Below, one piece after another: positions 33,325-45,157 of a stretch of DNA of 64,000 bases (its first letter is position 1; every line of letters starts with the position of its first letter). The position numbers and the translations under genes are program-made. The DNA is from Vandiemenella viatica (taxonomy: Eukaryota > Arthropoda > Insecta > Orthoptera > Morabidae). The stretch is from positions 184,724,437 to 184,788,436 of the forward strand of contig JARYHS010009186.1 of the NCBI GenBank assembly GCA_031002005.1, read 5' to 3'. Below the pieces are notes generated by a model. That model had not been told where the DNA came from, ran no database searches, and saw nothing but the letters and a program-made list of their open reading frames with translations.

Positions 33325-36300
33325 CAAGTATCCCTTGTATCACAAGTATTGGCTTAAAGTAGAAAAATCAATTCTTTTCTTCAAAATAAATTTATGATTC
33401 AAGCCAATACCATATATAAATGTAGTTAATCAACCAATTATCAACAAAAAATTATGATCTCTACTTATTAAAAAAAGGATTAAACCGAATAATTACATAC
33501 CCAACTGTCACCAGATATAACTTCAACCAAGATAACTGAATGTTCCTACAATACATAATAAAACAGCAATTCTACCATCACGATTACAGAATACAATTAA
33601 CATAACAGTTTTATAAGACTTCATACTTTCGTAAGCAAACTATTCCAAACTAATCCAACCTAAAAACTTCCTAAAATTCCACCAATCAAAGAATAGGTAA
33701 AATATTTCAAAGGCCTGCAAACAGTAGGTCTAATTATTAGAACAGGAATAAAAACCAAACACACTTAGTTCTCTAATATGTTTCAAGAGAAGGCAGGACG
33801 ATTCAAAGGAAACCTCGACGAACCAACAATAAATATATTCCTTTGTCCAACATGAAATTCTTATTAATGACCTCTCAAATCATAACTTTTGACATATTCT
33901 TTATCTAATTTAAAATATTAATTATTCAGCTTCTAAAAATAATGTAGTTAGAGGCAATCAATATAACAATGACAACAAACATTAACAAATGTTTTCCAAA
34001 GAAAATTAATCAGAATATTAAACACAGTGATATCCGTAGGAATACATCTAGAGAGAATACATGGTACTAAAATACAATAAATCTTTGAAATAAATTTTGA
34101 TAAGTAAGATCAAGAAATAATTCTATTTGTTAATACAATTTTACCATTTTGGTTTAATAAAGGAAAACAATCAAATTTAAATATAGTTTTTCAAACATTA
34201 AGGATATAGAATGAATTAAACCTACGTCCTATTGAACGGTCACAATTTAATTTTTCCACACAAAATAAACCTGATGAACATAATCCATGGCCAATCATTA
34301 AATACAAACTTCAGTAACTACTGATATATGAACAACGGAAGAGCGATTAATTAATATTTTAAATCAGTCTAACGTAAACTACTCAGAAGGTCAATTAAAG
34401 TTCCTAATAAATATAAAAAATTAAAGAGTAGTTGTATATAAAGGCAAAATAATTATAATAATTTTCATAACTCTAATTGATCCTAAACACAAAGTTTAAA
34501 CATTAACCCAGTTAAAATCATTTTACCCGAGATCGTAGAATCAAATTAAGCTTTTGATAGTCATAATTGAGTTCTTAACAAGAGAGATTGAAATAATTTA
34601 ATAATAAAATACCTTGCAGGTATCGTGGAAACAGCAGAGCTCACTTCCATGAACTATTTCACCTGATGTAGAGAGTGGTAGCAGTTGTCGAACTTCCATG
34701 TTGTGACGAATTATCTGCAAGAACACCTACCAAGACCATATTGTAGCATTACGCCAGGAAAGATTCAAATCTCACATCATAATTTATGTAGTTGCTACAT
34801 TTAATTTTATTACGAAATGAATTAAATTATATTTGGCACCGTAGGCTAAATTTGTTTCATCCACGTGACTATGAGCGTGTTAAGAATAACATTAGCTGTT
34901 CCACATCCTCAAGCCAATTCTTCCGTGGGACGAGAGGGAACACATCTAATATTATCTAAAAACTTTGAATATTGTGTTAATAACATGTTGGAAGCGCAAG
35001 CTCATAGCGTATAGATCAAATTTGTATGCGTTTTTCATCATATATTTTCTGAAAGATCATAATAAAGTATAATTTTTCGTTTAAATGTGGTCACGTGTAA
35101 TGAATGAAACTAATTTACAGCGAAATTGTGCATAAATATTAAATCATTACTGACGCAGGAGGGATATGGTGACGAATAGTCTGTTTAATACCAGGGGATT
35201 CATGAAAATGTAGCAATAAATCGTCATGTAAATTAGCCGATTTAATTACACATTTAATTAATATAATGCAGTCCTGCATAATGGAGGAAGAGTGTTATGG
35301 GCGGATTATACCTATACGTGCACCGAAAGTAAAATAACATAAAAAAAATATTTCCAGTGAATGATACAAGCCTTCAAGACTGTTTATAATACAACCTTTA
35401 TCAGAATAAATGTGTTTGAGAAGTCACTTTCATAAATGTAATTGATCCTAATCACCGAGCTTAAACATTATTCCAGTTAAAATCATTATACCTGGGAAAT
35501 TCGCAGTTAATGATATTACACAGGATGAAACTTATAATGATTAAATGTTACTACAATTGCAAACAATATATTGAGTAATACCGTGTTTAGTAGGGAATTA
35601 AATTTGTTCATGATGACAATTTAGACACTAACTGAGTTTACTTCTGCAAACTATGAAACTCAAATATGTATTATCTGCTGTAGTGTGTATATTTCGAAAA
35701 ATTGACAAACTAAAAAAAAAAGATGTTATCACCCTAATATTTAATTATCCTTTTTTTAAGCTTTTCCGAAGCAAGCAACAAAAATCCGAAACTTATTAAT
35801 ACATAAGTAAGTTGTTTGTACCCGAATTGTCTTCACAATCAATAACAGAAAATTAAATACTTGTTCGTTTTGAACAAATGTGAGTACAAAACAAAGCATT
35901 AAAAAATGGCATGATTTTTCAGATTTTATTTCAAAAAATAATATTTTTTGTTTCGTATGGCCGCATATCCACAAATAGCTTAATCTCAGGAAATTTCAAA
36001 TATCAGTCAATTAAGCGGTAACTTGTTGTACGACATTGTATTTGTGGAATAAAAAAAACGAAAATATTCTTCAGCTTATCAAATCGTTACCTTTTTATGC
36101 TCGCATATTAAAAGAAATCTGACTCTTCGTATTAAAAATCAAAATACGATTACTTGAATAATATCTTTAACGGAAAAGGAACTGATACATCTATCCTTGA
36201 AGTCTTTGTTAATACTTGAAATTGTAGGATTTATTTACTTATTCAGAGTACTGCACTGTGTATGAGTACTTTTTGTATGCCGTACAGATTGTAGATCGTT

Positions 36301-37760
36301 ATAAATTCGTTTCGTACTTCAAAGTTAATGTATCGCTTTTAGCTAATTGCTGATGGCGTTCGTTTTTCATCCATGTAAAACGCTATATGAATCAACAGAA
36401 CAGCGTATTAATAAATTAAATTATTGTTAACAGCAGATACATTTCAAAATTTCCAGAATTCCGTTTGTTCATATGCACTGAGGAAATAATTAAAACAGCT
36501 TTTAGCCGTTTTCGATGTTTCATTAAATATTTAAAAATGTCAGATATTTAATTACGTTTGTACTTCACGTGAGGCTGCTAACATTAAAACACACGCTGTA
36601 CCGGTAATACGAATTATCTAGATGTCACGGTTACGCAGGAAATGTTAATGAAACAAAATTTTTCAGCATCGCGATACTTATATACAGTGCTCTAAAGAAA
36701 CTACTAAAAAAAAAAGTGTGGTTTTGCGACCAGGAAACGAAGTTTGGATTTGCCGCACATTCTGTCTACGCCGTGGCTGGACATATCGCTAATACGTCTC
36801 TAGCTCTCTGCAGTAACCTTTGCTTGAAGCTAAGCCTACACGGTTTAGTCACATGTGTTATCAGTAGTACGTCAGTCTTGTGTAGTGATAAATCATTCAA
36901 AAACAACATAATAAACTGTGTGATTGAAAAGGAAAACTATATCACTGATTATAACTAACAGGAACGAACGTATTTTTCCTTTCAAACACAATACTCATAT
37001 TAAAAATACTTAGATTTAAGCTCTAGTCTTTCTTAACAGTGCAAATACTTGTCTGTGTGGCCTGTACATTACGGAATTCTCCGGCTTGCGGCCGCCTTAA
37101 GGTATTAATATTTTTTATGAAGTATTACGTCCGTCCTTTTTCCTCCTTCCACTTGCGCCTACGAATGTAATTTGAAAAGCATCGTACTAAGAGCAACAAT
37201 GAATCACTTTGATCTGGTTCGGGCTGACTTGTACGACTGGCCAAAAAATAAAAAAAAAGAAGTTGTGCGTTATTATAATGCTGATTCGTTTTTCTTAGTA
37301 CTTAAAACAGTGGTTATAGCGCATTGAAACGGACGGCATGATTGTGATGGTATTCAGTCAGTTTGTCATGCAGTAGTTTTAGGTCATAGTCATCATCACA
37401 CCCTCAGTTTCACAAGTAGATACCGGCGTCATAGCTATGTTTCACTGTTGCTCACTGAATCAGACTAAGCAAGCAAAATGAATACCTTGATTTACATAGG
37501 AACGAATAGCGCCAATAGTTTCTGGATATAATTTGCGTAGTGAGAAATTGTCTTCATTCACAGAATAACAATCGGCTCTATGTATTTTAATGTGATACCC
37601 TACATATTACGACTTATCCACAACCTTTATATCATACAACCGACTTAGCCTCATTAGTATTTCGTGTTAAAGCATATATGTGCCGTTCGCTAATCCTAAG
37701 ACATTTCAAGCAAGGTAACTGTGTGATTGATTACGTAAAATTTGACCTATCTTCTTTCAC
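33325..37760. other. Long very AT-rich interval without recognised genes
   Basis: No frame with a recognisable motif. A diverged direct repeat of about 55 bases (TAATTGATCCTAA...CCAGTTAAAATCATT) occurs at 34480-34535 and 35440-35495, unexplained. The 80-codon frame at 36716-36958 is not recognised. CpG-poor and AT-rich enough to recall mitochondrial DNA, but no mitochondrial gene could be read. Confidence 0.45.
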
Positions 37761-37778
37761 ATTTAAATATATCCTGAA

Positions 37779-37779
<1 letters not shown>

Positions 37780-37821
<42 letters not shown>
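37780..37821 (+). repeat. CA then TA microsatellite
   Basis: About 12 CA units followed by about 8 TA units. The mariner-like element is inserted in this TA tract, and a TATATATA tract continues after it at 38394. Confidence 0.9.
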
Positions 37822-38393
37822 CAGGGTGTTACAAAAAGGTACGGCCAAACTTTCAGGAAACATTCCTCACACACAAACAAAGAAAATATGTTATGTGGAC
37901 ATGTGTCCGGAAACGCTTACTTTCCTTGTTAGAGCTCATTTTAGTTTCGTTAGTATGTTAGTACGCTCTCCTGACCTCAACCCTCTTGACTTCCATTTAT
38001 GGGAGCATTTGAAAGCCCTTGTCTACGCAACCCCGGTACCAAATGTAGAGACTCTTCGTGCTCGTATTGTGGACGGCTGTGATACAATACGCCATTCTCC
38101 AGGGCTGTATCAGCGCATCAGGGATTGCTTGCGACGGAGGGTGGATGCATGTATCCTCGCTAACGGAGGATATTTTGAACATTTCCTGTAACAAAGTGTT
38201 TGAAGTCACGCTGGTACGTTCTGTTGCTGTGTGTTTCCATTCCATGTTTAATGTGATTTGAAGAGAAGTAATAAAATGAGCTCTAACATGGAAAGTAAGC
38301 GTTTCCGGACACATGTCCACATAACATATTTTCTTTGTTTGTGTGTGAGGAATGTTTCCTGAAAGTTTGGCCGTACCTTTTTGTAACACCCTG
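37822..38393 (+). mobile_element. Mariner-type deletion derivative, 572 bp, long near-identical inverted repeats
   Basis: Terminal inverted repeats start CAGGGTGTTACAAAAAGG and extend about 123 bases, with a single difference seen between arms (TCCTTGTTAG versus TCCATGTTAG). TA flanks both ends. The middle keeps the C-terminal quarter of a transposase, and the upstream part of the gene is deleted. The near-identity of the arms suggests recent activity or recent gene conversion. Confidence 0.9.
37955..38191 (+). pseudogene. Mariner/Tc1-superfamily transposase, C-terminal remnant (78 codons)
   Basis: Intact frame beginning MLVRSPDLNPLDFHLWEHLK, which contains the third catalytic Asp region (SPDLNPLDFxLW) of a DDE transposase. 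It continues through LRARIVDGCDTIRHSPGLY and ends GGYFEHFL, the usual C-terminus. The DNA-binding domain and the first two catalytic Asp are missing, so it cannot catalyse transposition. The full protein in this family is about 340 residues. Confidence 0.9.
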
Positions 38394-38434
38394 TATATAT
38401 ATATATATGTGTGTTTACGCCCCACAGGCATCCA

Positions 38435-38565
38435 GGACTAAATTGGCGGAAGAGGATTTGTAGACAAGGAGCAGAAAGTAATTTATTCATAGCTTATTGA
38501 AAGAATTATTCCGGCATTCACCTGGTCTGATTTGGAAGGATGTGGAAAACGAAAATCCGTTTAGT
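38435..38565 (-). mobile_element. SINE family 2, antisense fragment
   Basis: On the minus strand TTTTCCACATCCTTCCAAATC then GGTGAATGCCGG and TTCTTTCAATAAGC match the core of the 28031 copy. The tRNA-like head was not recognised. Confidence 0.6.
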
Positions 38566-39364
38566 GCATTACCATGTATCAAACCTCCAGATGTTATCTG
38601 GCTCCATTCAAGTAATATTGACTCCAGTAACTATTTAATAGGCTATTTCGTTATTTCCAGTTCTATTAACTGCTTTCCTTGACTATTCGACGAGTGCAAT
38701 GAAAAGAAAACGTAAACTGGCATAAACCCTCTCTGCCACGCTCCAAAATCGCGAAGAGATGACATGAACGCCTGTTTTCTCGCCGCTCTCAGGTTCTCGG
38801 CTCACCCGAAAGCAAGGGACGATGCGGATGGGAATATTCTTAGCACACTTGCTCGTTACAAATGGTGAAGTGATTTTTCGCGCTCCCATTCTAGCGCAGT
38901 GCTCGCTCGACGGTAAGAGCGGGCCGTTATTTAACTGCAGCCTGGGTCCTATCTGCGACCGCACAGCCCTCCATTCCATTCCTTCCATTTCATTAAGGGC
39001 GGCGGCTTTGGTTGAGCCTCTCCGGCTTCTTTCTATCTCCCGACTATTCGCTGCGATCTGCTTCCTTCTCCTTTCTTCCATTATCGCGGCTGAACCGGAA
39101 AGAGCCCTAGTGGAGTGAAAAGATAGCAATCGTCTTCACTATCTCTTCAATTTGTTTGGTCCGTTTTACTGTATTCTTTGCCTCTTTCGTAGTTACAGAA
39201 AAGGAAGCGTTATCTTGTCTCAATGAGAGAACAGTGACTACATTTCCAGAAAAATATTTTTCTCTGCGGAAGCCAGTAGGCGGTCATTCGGTTCATTTCT
39301 TCCTCTTAGGTGAAATTCTTTGATTCTAAATCCGTTATCTGTACTGTAATTTTGTAACCCCACT
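38566..39364. other. Unassigned interval with GC-rich island at 38730-39120
   Basis: The island is one of the GC-richest parts of the window. Both strands are open (148 codons minus, 98 codons plus), yet neither translation shows a domain. The plus frame ends in a hydrophobic LLSISRLFAAICFLLLSSII run. Possible readings: a CpG island or promoter-proximal sequence, an exon, or an unknown repeat. Confidence 0.35.
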
Positions 39365-39560
39365 CACACACCTCGGTAGCTATTGGCTGGAGAACGGTGA
39401 CGAAACGCGCAGGCATTCGTCGCAAATTTACAGCGCCCAGAGATGAGAGATGTCGCTATAAATGCAATGTTACGAGCACAATTTAATAGCTAAGCAACTG
39501 CGATGAAACTAAGTGAATTACGTTTGCTTTAGGTAGCATTCCATTCTTAATATACGTTTC
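39365..39560 (+). repeat. Repeat RA, copy 2 (partial)
   Basis: CACCTCGGTAGCTATTGGCT, GAGAACGGTGACG and, after a spacer, CTAAGCAACTGCGATGAAAC line up with the start of the RA copy at 59050 (and, inverted, at 5010). Confidence 0.6.
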
Positions 39561-40383
39561 AGTTACTACTGTCACACTGCTCGATCATCATTTGTTATGT
39601 ATGTACTATTCGTTATGAAAATCTGACTGACTCCGAACTCTTCCCCTCAGAAGTATTAGCAACTTACTCGCCCTATTTGTAAGTCAATCTTTCATAACCG
39701 TGGCATCAATAGTGTTTCTTCGTTGTTTACAGAATCAAATGTATTCGTTGTTGGATGAAATGTTGATAGGGAATGAGACCTGGGTTTGTTATTTCAAACA
39801 AAACACAAATAGACGTTAAAGTGAGTGGAGACACAAGGATTCTCCGTATGCGAAAAGCCAACGTCGGCATTAGAGGAAAGTGGCATATTCACTCTCTTAT
39901 ACGACAGTCGAGGCCTTTTTCGTTCGGAGTTTATGACTAAATGTGCAACAACAAACGCAGCTGCCCTCTGTAAAACAATTCAAACTATTGACAATTAATG
40001 TTAAACGACCTTAGAAGGCGACCAAACTTGTTGTTGTTCTCCACGGCAATGCTACTCCATATTCGTTAAGTGTCTTTACGGACGTCTTCAACAAATTCAA
40101 GTATGAAGTATAACTGCATCCGCCCCTCCCTCGAGATCTAAGATCTGTCTTCGTGTGATTTTCATTTGTTTAGGCCGACTAAAGTTTATTTTCTAAAATT
40201 ACACAGAAATCATAAAAGAACAAAAACATGTTCCAGACTATATAGAAAAATAAATTTTTGTATATAGTTTCCAATAAGAATGAGAAGCGAATTAAGGTAA
40301 TTTTGCTTTATAATCAGGTAGGAAAGAATAACAGGATTGATACACCACTTTCTTGTAACGGCCTACTTTTACCATCTACGAAT
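39561..40383. other. Interval without recognised features
   Basis: No motif-bearing frame. Confidence 0.5.
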
Positions 40384-40605
40384 TTATAGCGTTTTTGGTA
40401 AATTACTCATAGATTCTCTTGCTAATATATTCGAATACCTGACCTCTTCAGTTACGAAAGAAAATTTTCCCACAGCCTTATGCGTGAAATCGAGTGCAAT
40501 TTTATAAATTTGAGTTGTTACAAGAAACTTTTTTTCAAACTTAAAACAATCTTTATATGTTGTCCCCTGTAAACCTAAACTCAATAAATAAAAAGTATTT
40601 GACAT
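40384..40605 (-). pseudogene. CR1-like LINE C-terminal fragment
   Basis: Minus-strand frame ending IALDFTHKAVGKFSFVTEE...ARESMSNLPKTL. This corresponds to LALDFRCKGVGRFSFLGKG...PMEMMNNLPKTLK of the 42.4 kb element. It is an old, short fragment. Confidence 0.6.
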
Positions 40606-40639
40606 TACTGTACTAAGCGAAAGTATAATGTTATAATGA

Positions 40640-42411
40640 ATTTAAACGCATTAAAATAATACGATCGTATACTGGTTTTGAATTTTAATTGAATTGATGA
40701 AGAATTTTTTATAGTGCTGTTAAAAACTTTGAAAAGTTTATTTAAAAAAAAATAATAACTTCAACAAACAAAAGGCGCTAAAATTCAAAATTCATCTTCA
40801 CAAATTTGAAATAGTAACTCGAAACGCAGCAATATGATACAGTTTAACATGACTTCACATTACACGGCGACATACCTGTTCGGGCTGCACCATCTTATTA
40901 ACAAATATTCATACTTACACTCTTCACCGCTTCACGCCTATAATCAACAATCTTTCCTCCGTTTGCAGCGAGATACCCCCCCCCTACATTTGCAGCTGCC
41001 ACGAATATTATGTGCCCCCACTGGTGTGTGTATAAGTGTTTGGGCGTGGTTGAGGGGGAAGGGGAAATGTGATGAATTTCCGGCTGGGAGAAAATATATA
41101 TCTGCCACATCCCTGATATTTCGAGGAAATGGAATTCCAATGTTGACCTTCGCTCATCGCTTCTCTCCATCTCGACGAGCCAAAGGCACCTTCCGTTACA
41201 CTACACGTCCCCACAACCCTCCCATAACTGTTTCATTTTTCATTGCTTCTTATTTTGGTAACTCTATATTTCATATTAGATTTTGATTTTATGTCGCTTC
41301 AAAAAGTCTCTTACAACTTACAACAGGCATGATTTATCAGTAATCAAATCATTAAGTGCTTTACACTATCAGACAATGAACTGAAATCGAAAGTCTGGGA
41401 GGAAGGTCAGTGTTCCACTATTTGAAAATACTAAAAATAATTACTATAAGATATTATCAAACTTTACTGAAAACGTTGACCGCGTGAGAACCATTTATCT
41501 CAGTTATCTAGTGTTAACGCGTACCTTAGTAGCTGACACAAAACTCATATGTCTGTTTACTTTTATGATTGTGCTGTAAAAACTGCTACACTGTGAATTA
41601 TGCAATTATACGATAGCTGCTGCTGATAGATCTGTCCGGTATTCATAATTCAATAATGTTCTCATGATTGTTTCATAAACAAACCTGTTACTATAAGGCA
41701 ATCACATTTACCTGTACTTTTTATTGAATAAATATAATTCGGTGAAGTCTGTTATATAAAACGTTATCTTCAGGCAATTTAGTGTTGTTTCTACATATGT
41801 ACTGTATGGATTACAGAATTCCTTGTCAGTGATTTACAGAAATGCATTAGTTTCTTATAATTTTTCCTGGTATCTTACTGCACTATAGTTTATAGTCATT
41901 AGCTATAGCTCAATAACGTTTGTTATGATCTCATGTGATAGAATCAAACGAGGGTATTAAGCTACCTCTTTTATGCAATTGTGCATACTTTACCATCAGC
42001 TTTCTATTTGAGCATTTATCACCAGACGTTAATGGTTACAACATACCTGTAGATGAAAAGAAAAAGTAGTGAACGCATTTACTTTCAATTTCGCAAGTTA
42101 ATGAGATTTATTTATTTAGCGTATAGCACATTTTACAATTACATCTTTGTAGAACTAAAAACTACAAACTCAGAGTTAAGCATAATGATATTGTACCTAA
42201 TTAGTCCAGTTCAGGAAGTACACCGGATCTCCAATATAAGCATGTTTTTGATACTCACGCAATATATGTGCAACGGTTTGCCTTTCGATCCCGCAATGCT
42301 GCCTCACTTATGGGACTCATCTGTCATGGAATGTGCGTATCAGATTGATAAGAACGAGCTTAACAACACAATTAGAAATGAAGATAACAAAAATTTGAAA
42401 TACATGGTGAG
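40640..42411. other. Interval without recognised genes; CA-rich stretch near 40970-41050
   Basis: A 150-codon plus frame (40834-41286) is overlapped by minus frames and shows no domain. The rest is AT-rich. Confidence 0.45.
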
Positions 42412-43892
42412 GAAATCATGAAGGTAATACGAAAGCTGATAAAACATAAAGAGACTGGTTTAGATAATATTACTACGGATATCTTAAAGATAGCCGGATG
42501 TGACATTGTACCTTATCTTGAAATATCATTTAAATTGAGTCTAGATACTTGCTGCTTACCACAGGACTGGAAAAGTGCGATAGTAGTGCCGGTACATAAA
42601 GGAGGGTGAGAAATAGAGTCGAAAATTATAGGCCAATTAGTTTGACATCAGTGGTAGGTAAATAAATGGAAAAATTGATATACAACCACATCAGAAATAT
42701 AAGTGAGGAATGTAAGTGGTTTTCAAGTTGGAAACATGGCTTTAGGCAAGGATATTCATGCGAATATCAGTTGGTGGGATATATGCAAGATATTTCAAAT
42801 GAAATGGACAAGGGAGGCCAAATTGTTAGTGTAGCACTAGATCTGTCAAAGGCTTTTGACAGAGTGAGCCATAAAATGATAGTAAATAAGTTAAAAACTA
42901 ATGAAGTGTATGAGAAAGTGATTTTCTGCGTAGAAGAATTTTTAAAAGGTAGAAAACAGAAAGTTAGGGTAGGAAATGCAGTATCAAAAGAAGTGGAAAT
43001 AACAATGGGAGTGCCACAAGGTAACGTATTGGGACCATTGCTATTCATTATTCTAATGAATAATTGTGTTGATTGTTTACTATCTGAAATTAGATTGTTT
43101 GCAGATGACATTAAGCTATATAAAAGGGTCAAGCCAGAGTCAGCTTATTAGATACACAAATAAGAAGCAAAAGGTTTAGGCCGATTGTAAGGTGGGAAAA
43201 GAATTGCTTGCTGAAGACTTGATAACAAGCTTAACTGGGCAGGACACATTGAACAGGTGGGAGGAAAAGGTTTCAAAATTCTGCACTTATTGGAGAGGGT
43301 GATGAGGGGATGTACGAGGGAAGTAAAGGAATTGGGTTACAAAACTTCGGTCAGACCATTGTTCGAATATGGCAGTGTAGTATGGGACCCACATTTTGAG
43401 TATCAGATACAGGAGTTGGAGAGGGTGAAAAAAAGGGCTGCTAGATTTGTTTCTGGAAATTATCGCAGAATGCAATCAGTAACAGATATGATAAAAGAGC
43501 TGGAATGGGACTCATTTCAAGACAGTAGGAGGGTGAAGAGGGTCATTGGAGTGTACAAGGTGTATACTGGTGATGAGGCATAGAAAGATATTGGTGTAGG
43601 TATGAAAAGTAGTGCATGGAAGGGAAAATATGACCATGACCACAAGCTGGCACTGGATTTCAGGTGTAAGGGTGTGGGAAGATTCTCTTTTTTAGGTAAG
43701 GGTTTCAGGGATTAGAATAAGTTACCAATGGAAATGATGAATAATTTACCAAAAACGTTGAAATAATTTAAAGTTAAAATTTGTAGAGTGCAAATGTAGG
43801 TGGGTGCAGGAAAAGGGGAAGATGGGTGTTTAGAAAGATTGCCACTGGAGTGTTTGCTCCATTGCAATTAAATTAAATTAAATTAAATTAAA
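42412..43892 (+). mobile_element. CR1-like non-LTR retrotransposon, 5'-truncated, with ATTAA-repeat tail
   Basis: Contains most of a reverse transcriptase and the C-terminal region, then an untranslated tail ending in five ATTAA-type repeats (43867-43892). Short tandem repeats in place of poly(A) are typical of CR1-group ends. Fragments of the same family: 27110-27650, 40384-40605 (antisense), 54660-55024 (antisense). Confidence 0.85.
42418..43800 (+). pseudogene. CR1-like reverse transcriptase, frameshifted
   Basis: RNA-templated DNA polymerase of the element. KHKETGLDNI and WKSAIVVPVHKGG (fingers), ENYRPISLTSVVGK, HGFRQGYSCEYQL, ALDLSKAFDRVSHKMI (catalytic motif A), GVPQGNVLGPLLFIILMN (motif B) and LFADDIKLY (motif C, FADD box) occur in order. 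A frame change then follows near 43150, and the C-terminal RPLFEYGSVVWDPHFEYQIQ...KKRAARFV block reads at 43257-43583. Stops at 42608, 42664, 43149 and 43583 disable it. This is the best preserved coding relic in the window. Confidence 0.88.
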
Positions 43893-44535
43893 CATAGACA
43901 TACGGTTCACAGTATCACCGTTCAGTGACAAGTACATAGTTGTTTAGTTAACAGATTTCAACTATCACTTGATGGTCCAGGACAGGGTTGCGCCCATTAA
44001 AGGATCAATTATTAGATGGAAACTGCTTTGGTAGGATCGAGTGACCAATTTTAACGACAGCCTGGCTGTATTGGAAGAAGACTTCCCAAAATATATTTAG
44101 TGGAATATTTTTAACTTTTCACTCTATTATCTCAACTTTTGGAATCAATTAGCTGTAATATTCGGATGACACACCTACGAGTTCTATTATAGTATTTGGA
44201 GGCTTCAGAGTTAGACTGTTGTAATGCTTTGAGCAAATGATGGCAAGTACTATCGAGTCCACCGTAATGGACAGTTAAATATTTCAAACGGATCTTCCTA
44301 TATGTCATCTGCACCAAAATGATATAAATTTTTATGTTGTACCATCTACGGATATCAGCGATGATTGATGTTGGAATAAGAATCTTCATTGCTGGTTCTT
44401 GATTAAGATATATGTACACGTTACGTTGAGGAGACATCCAAGGAAGTAGCAGATATAATGAGAAAAGTTATTTTTTAAGTTTCAAGAGAAAAACTCACCG
44501 AAACGTGTCACCTCCCACGTAAACATACCCCTTTC
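43893..44535. other. Interval without recognised features
   Basis: A 101-codon minus frame at 44437-44132 has no recognised motif. Confidence 0.5.
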
Positions 44536-44548
44536 AAAATCACGTCAT

Positions 44549-44748
44549 GCCGGCCTCGGTAGCGTAGGGAGTAGAGTACTGGCCACGCGTGCCGAAGGTC
44601 GCCGGTTCGAGTCCGGCCGAGGGCATGGGTGTTTAACTGTTGTGGGTGTGAGTGTCGCGTCCGTCCAGTTCCGTCCAGTTAAAATATACTGGAGAAACTG
44701 ATTCACGCTGAGCTGGATGTATGGTCTTAGTTGCCGAATACCATTAGA
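44549..44748 (+). mobile_element. tRNA-derived SINE family 1, copy 1, with target duplication
   Basis: Bounded by AAAATCACGTCAT (44536-44548) and AAAATCACGCCAT (44749-44761), a 13-bp target duplication with one mismatch. The head has A-box-like TAGCGTAGGGAGTAGAG and a consensus B box GGTTCGAGTCC, with complementary ends GCCGGCCTCGG and CCGGCCGAGG. The body ends AGCTGGATGTATGG...CCATTAG. Two more copies lie at 57300 and 58356. Confidence 0.88.
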
Positions 44749-44761
44749 AAAATCACGCCAT

Positions 44762-45133
44762 CACGCATTGATATGAGTATTCACAATATAGGAGGAGAAC
44801 AAAGTTAAACAAAAATTTTCGTCATTGATTAAAGAACTTGTTTATATAAGCAAACAACATTACTAAGTATTATTAATAATGCGAGAGCTAGAATCATAAC
44901 TTGCATTGAAAACAGACACCAGAAGAAGAATTCGATGAGATGGGCAGGTTCAAACCAAAACGTCTGTAGAGAACATACACCATTTACATATGGTGTTGGT
45001 ATATCTGTTGCTGTAAATTATACTGCAATAAATGGTATTCTATTCCATTCGTAAAATCCTTGGAATGAAAGATTAAATTGCTATTTCGAATTTAAAATCT
45101 ATATAAGACATACATAATGAAATTTCTGAAGGA
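44762..45133. other. Interval without recognised features
   Basis: AT-rich; a TCA microsatellite (45135-45157) follows directly. Confidence 0.5.
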
Positions 45134-45134
45134 T

Positions 45135-45157
45135 ATCATCATCATCATCATCATCAT
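45135..45157 (+). repeat. ATC microsatellite
   Basis: Seven tandem ATC units at the 3' boundary of the next LINE (its minus-strand tail), so it may be the element's own tail. Confidence 0.8.

Noticed and set aside
33325..35500. Nuclear copy of mitochondrial DNA
   Set aside because: Composition is suggestive, but no mitochondrial protein, rRNA or tRNA could be read on either strand.
37678..37932. 84-codon plus-strand frame through the CA/TA microsatellite
   Set aside because: Low-complexity run HTHTHT/IYIYI and mariner terminal repeat; not a gene.
37997..38431. 144-codon minus-strand frame
   Set aside because: Shadow across the mariner derivative; it reads the same inverted-repeat sequence as the other end (GTAKLSGNIPHTQTKK), which is expected from the palindromic arms.
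40834..41286. 150-codon plus-strand frame as a gene
   Set aside because: Overlapped by open minus frames of similar length, no domain, low-complexity proline/histidine stretches.
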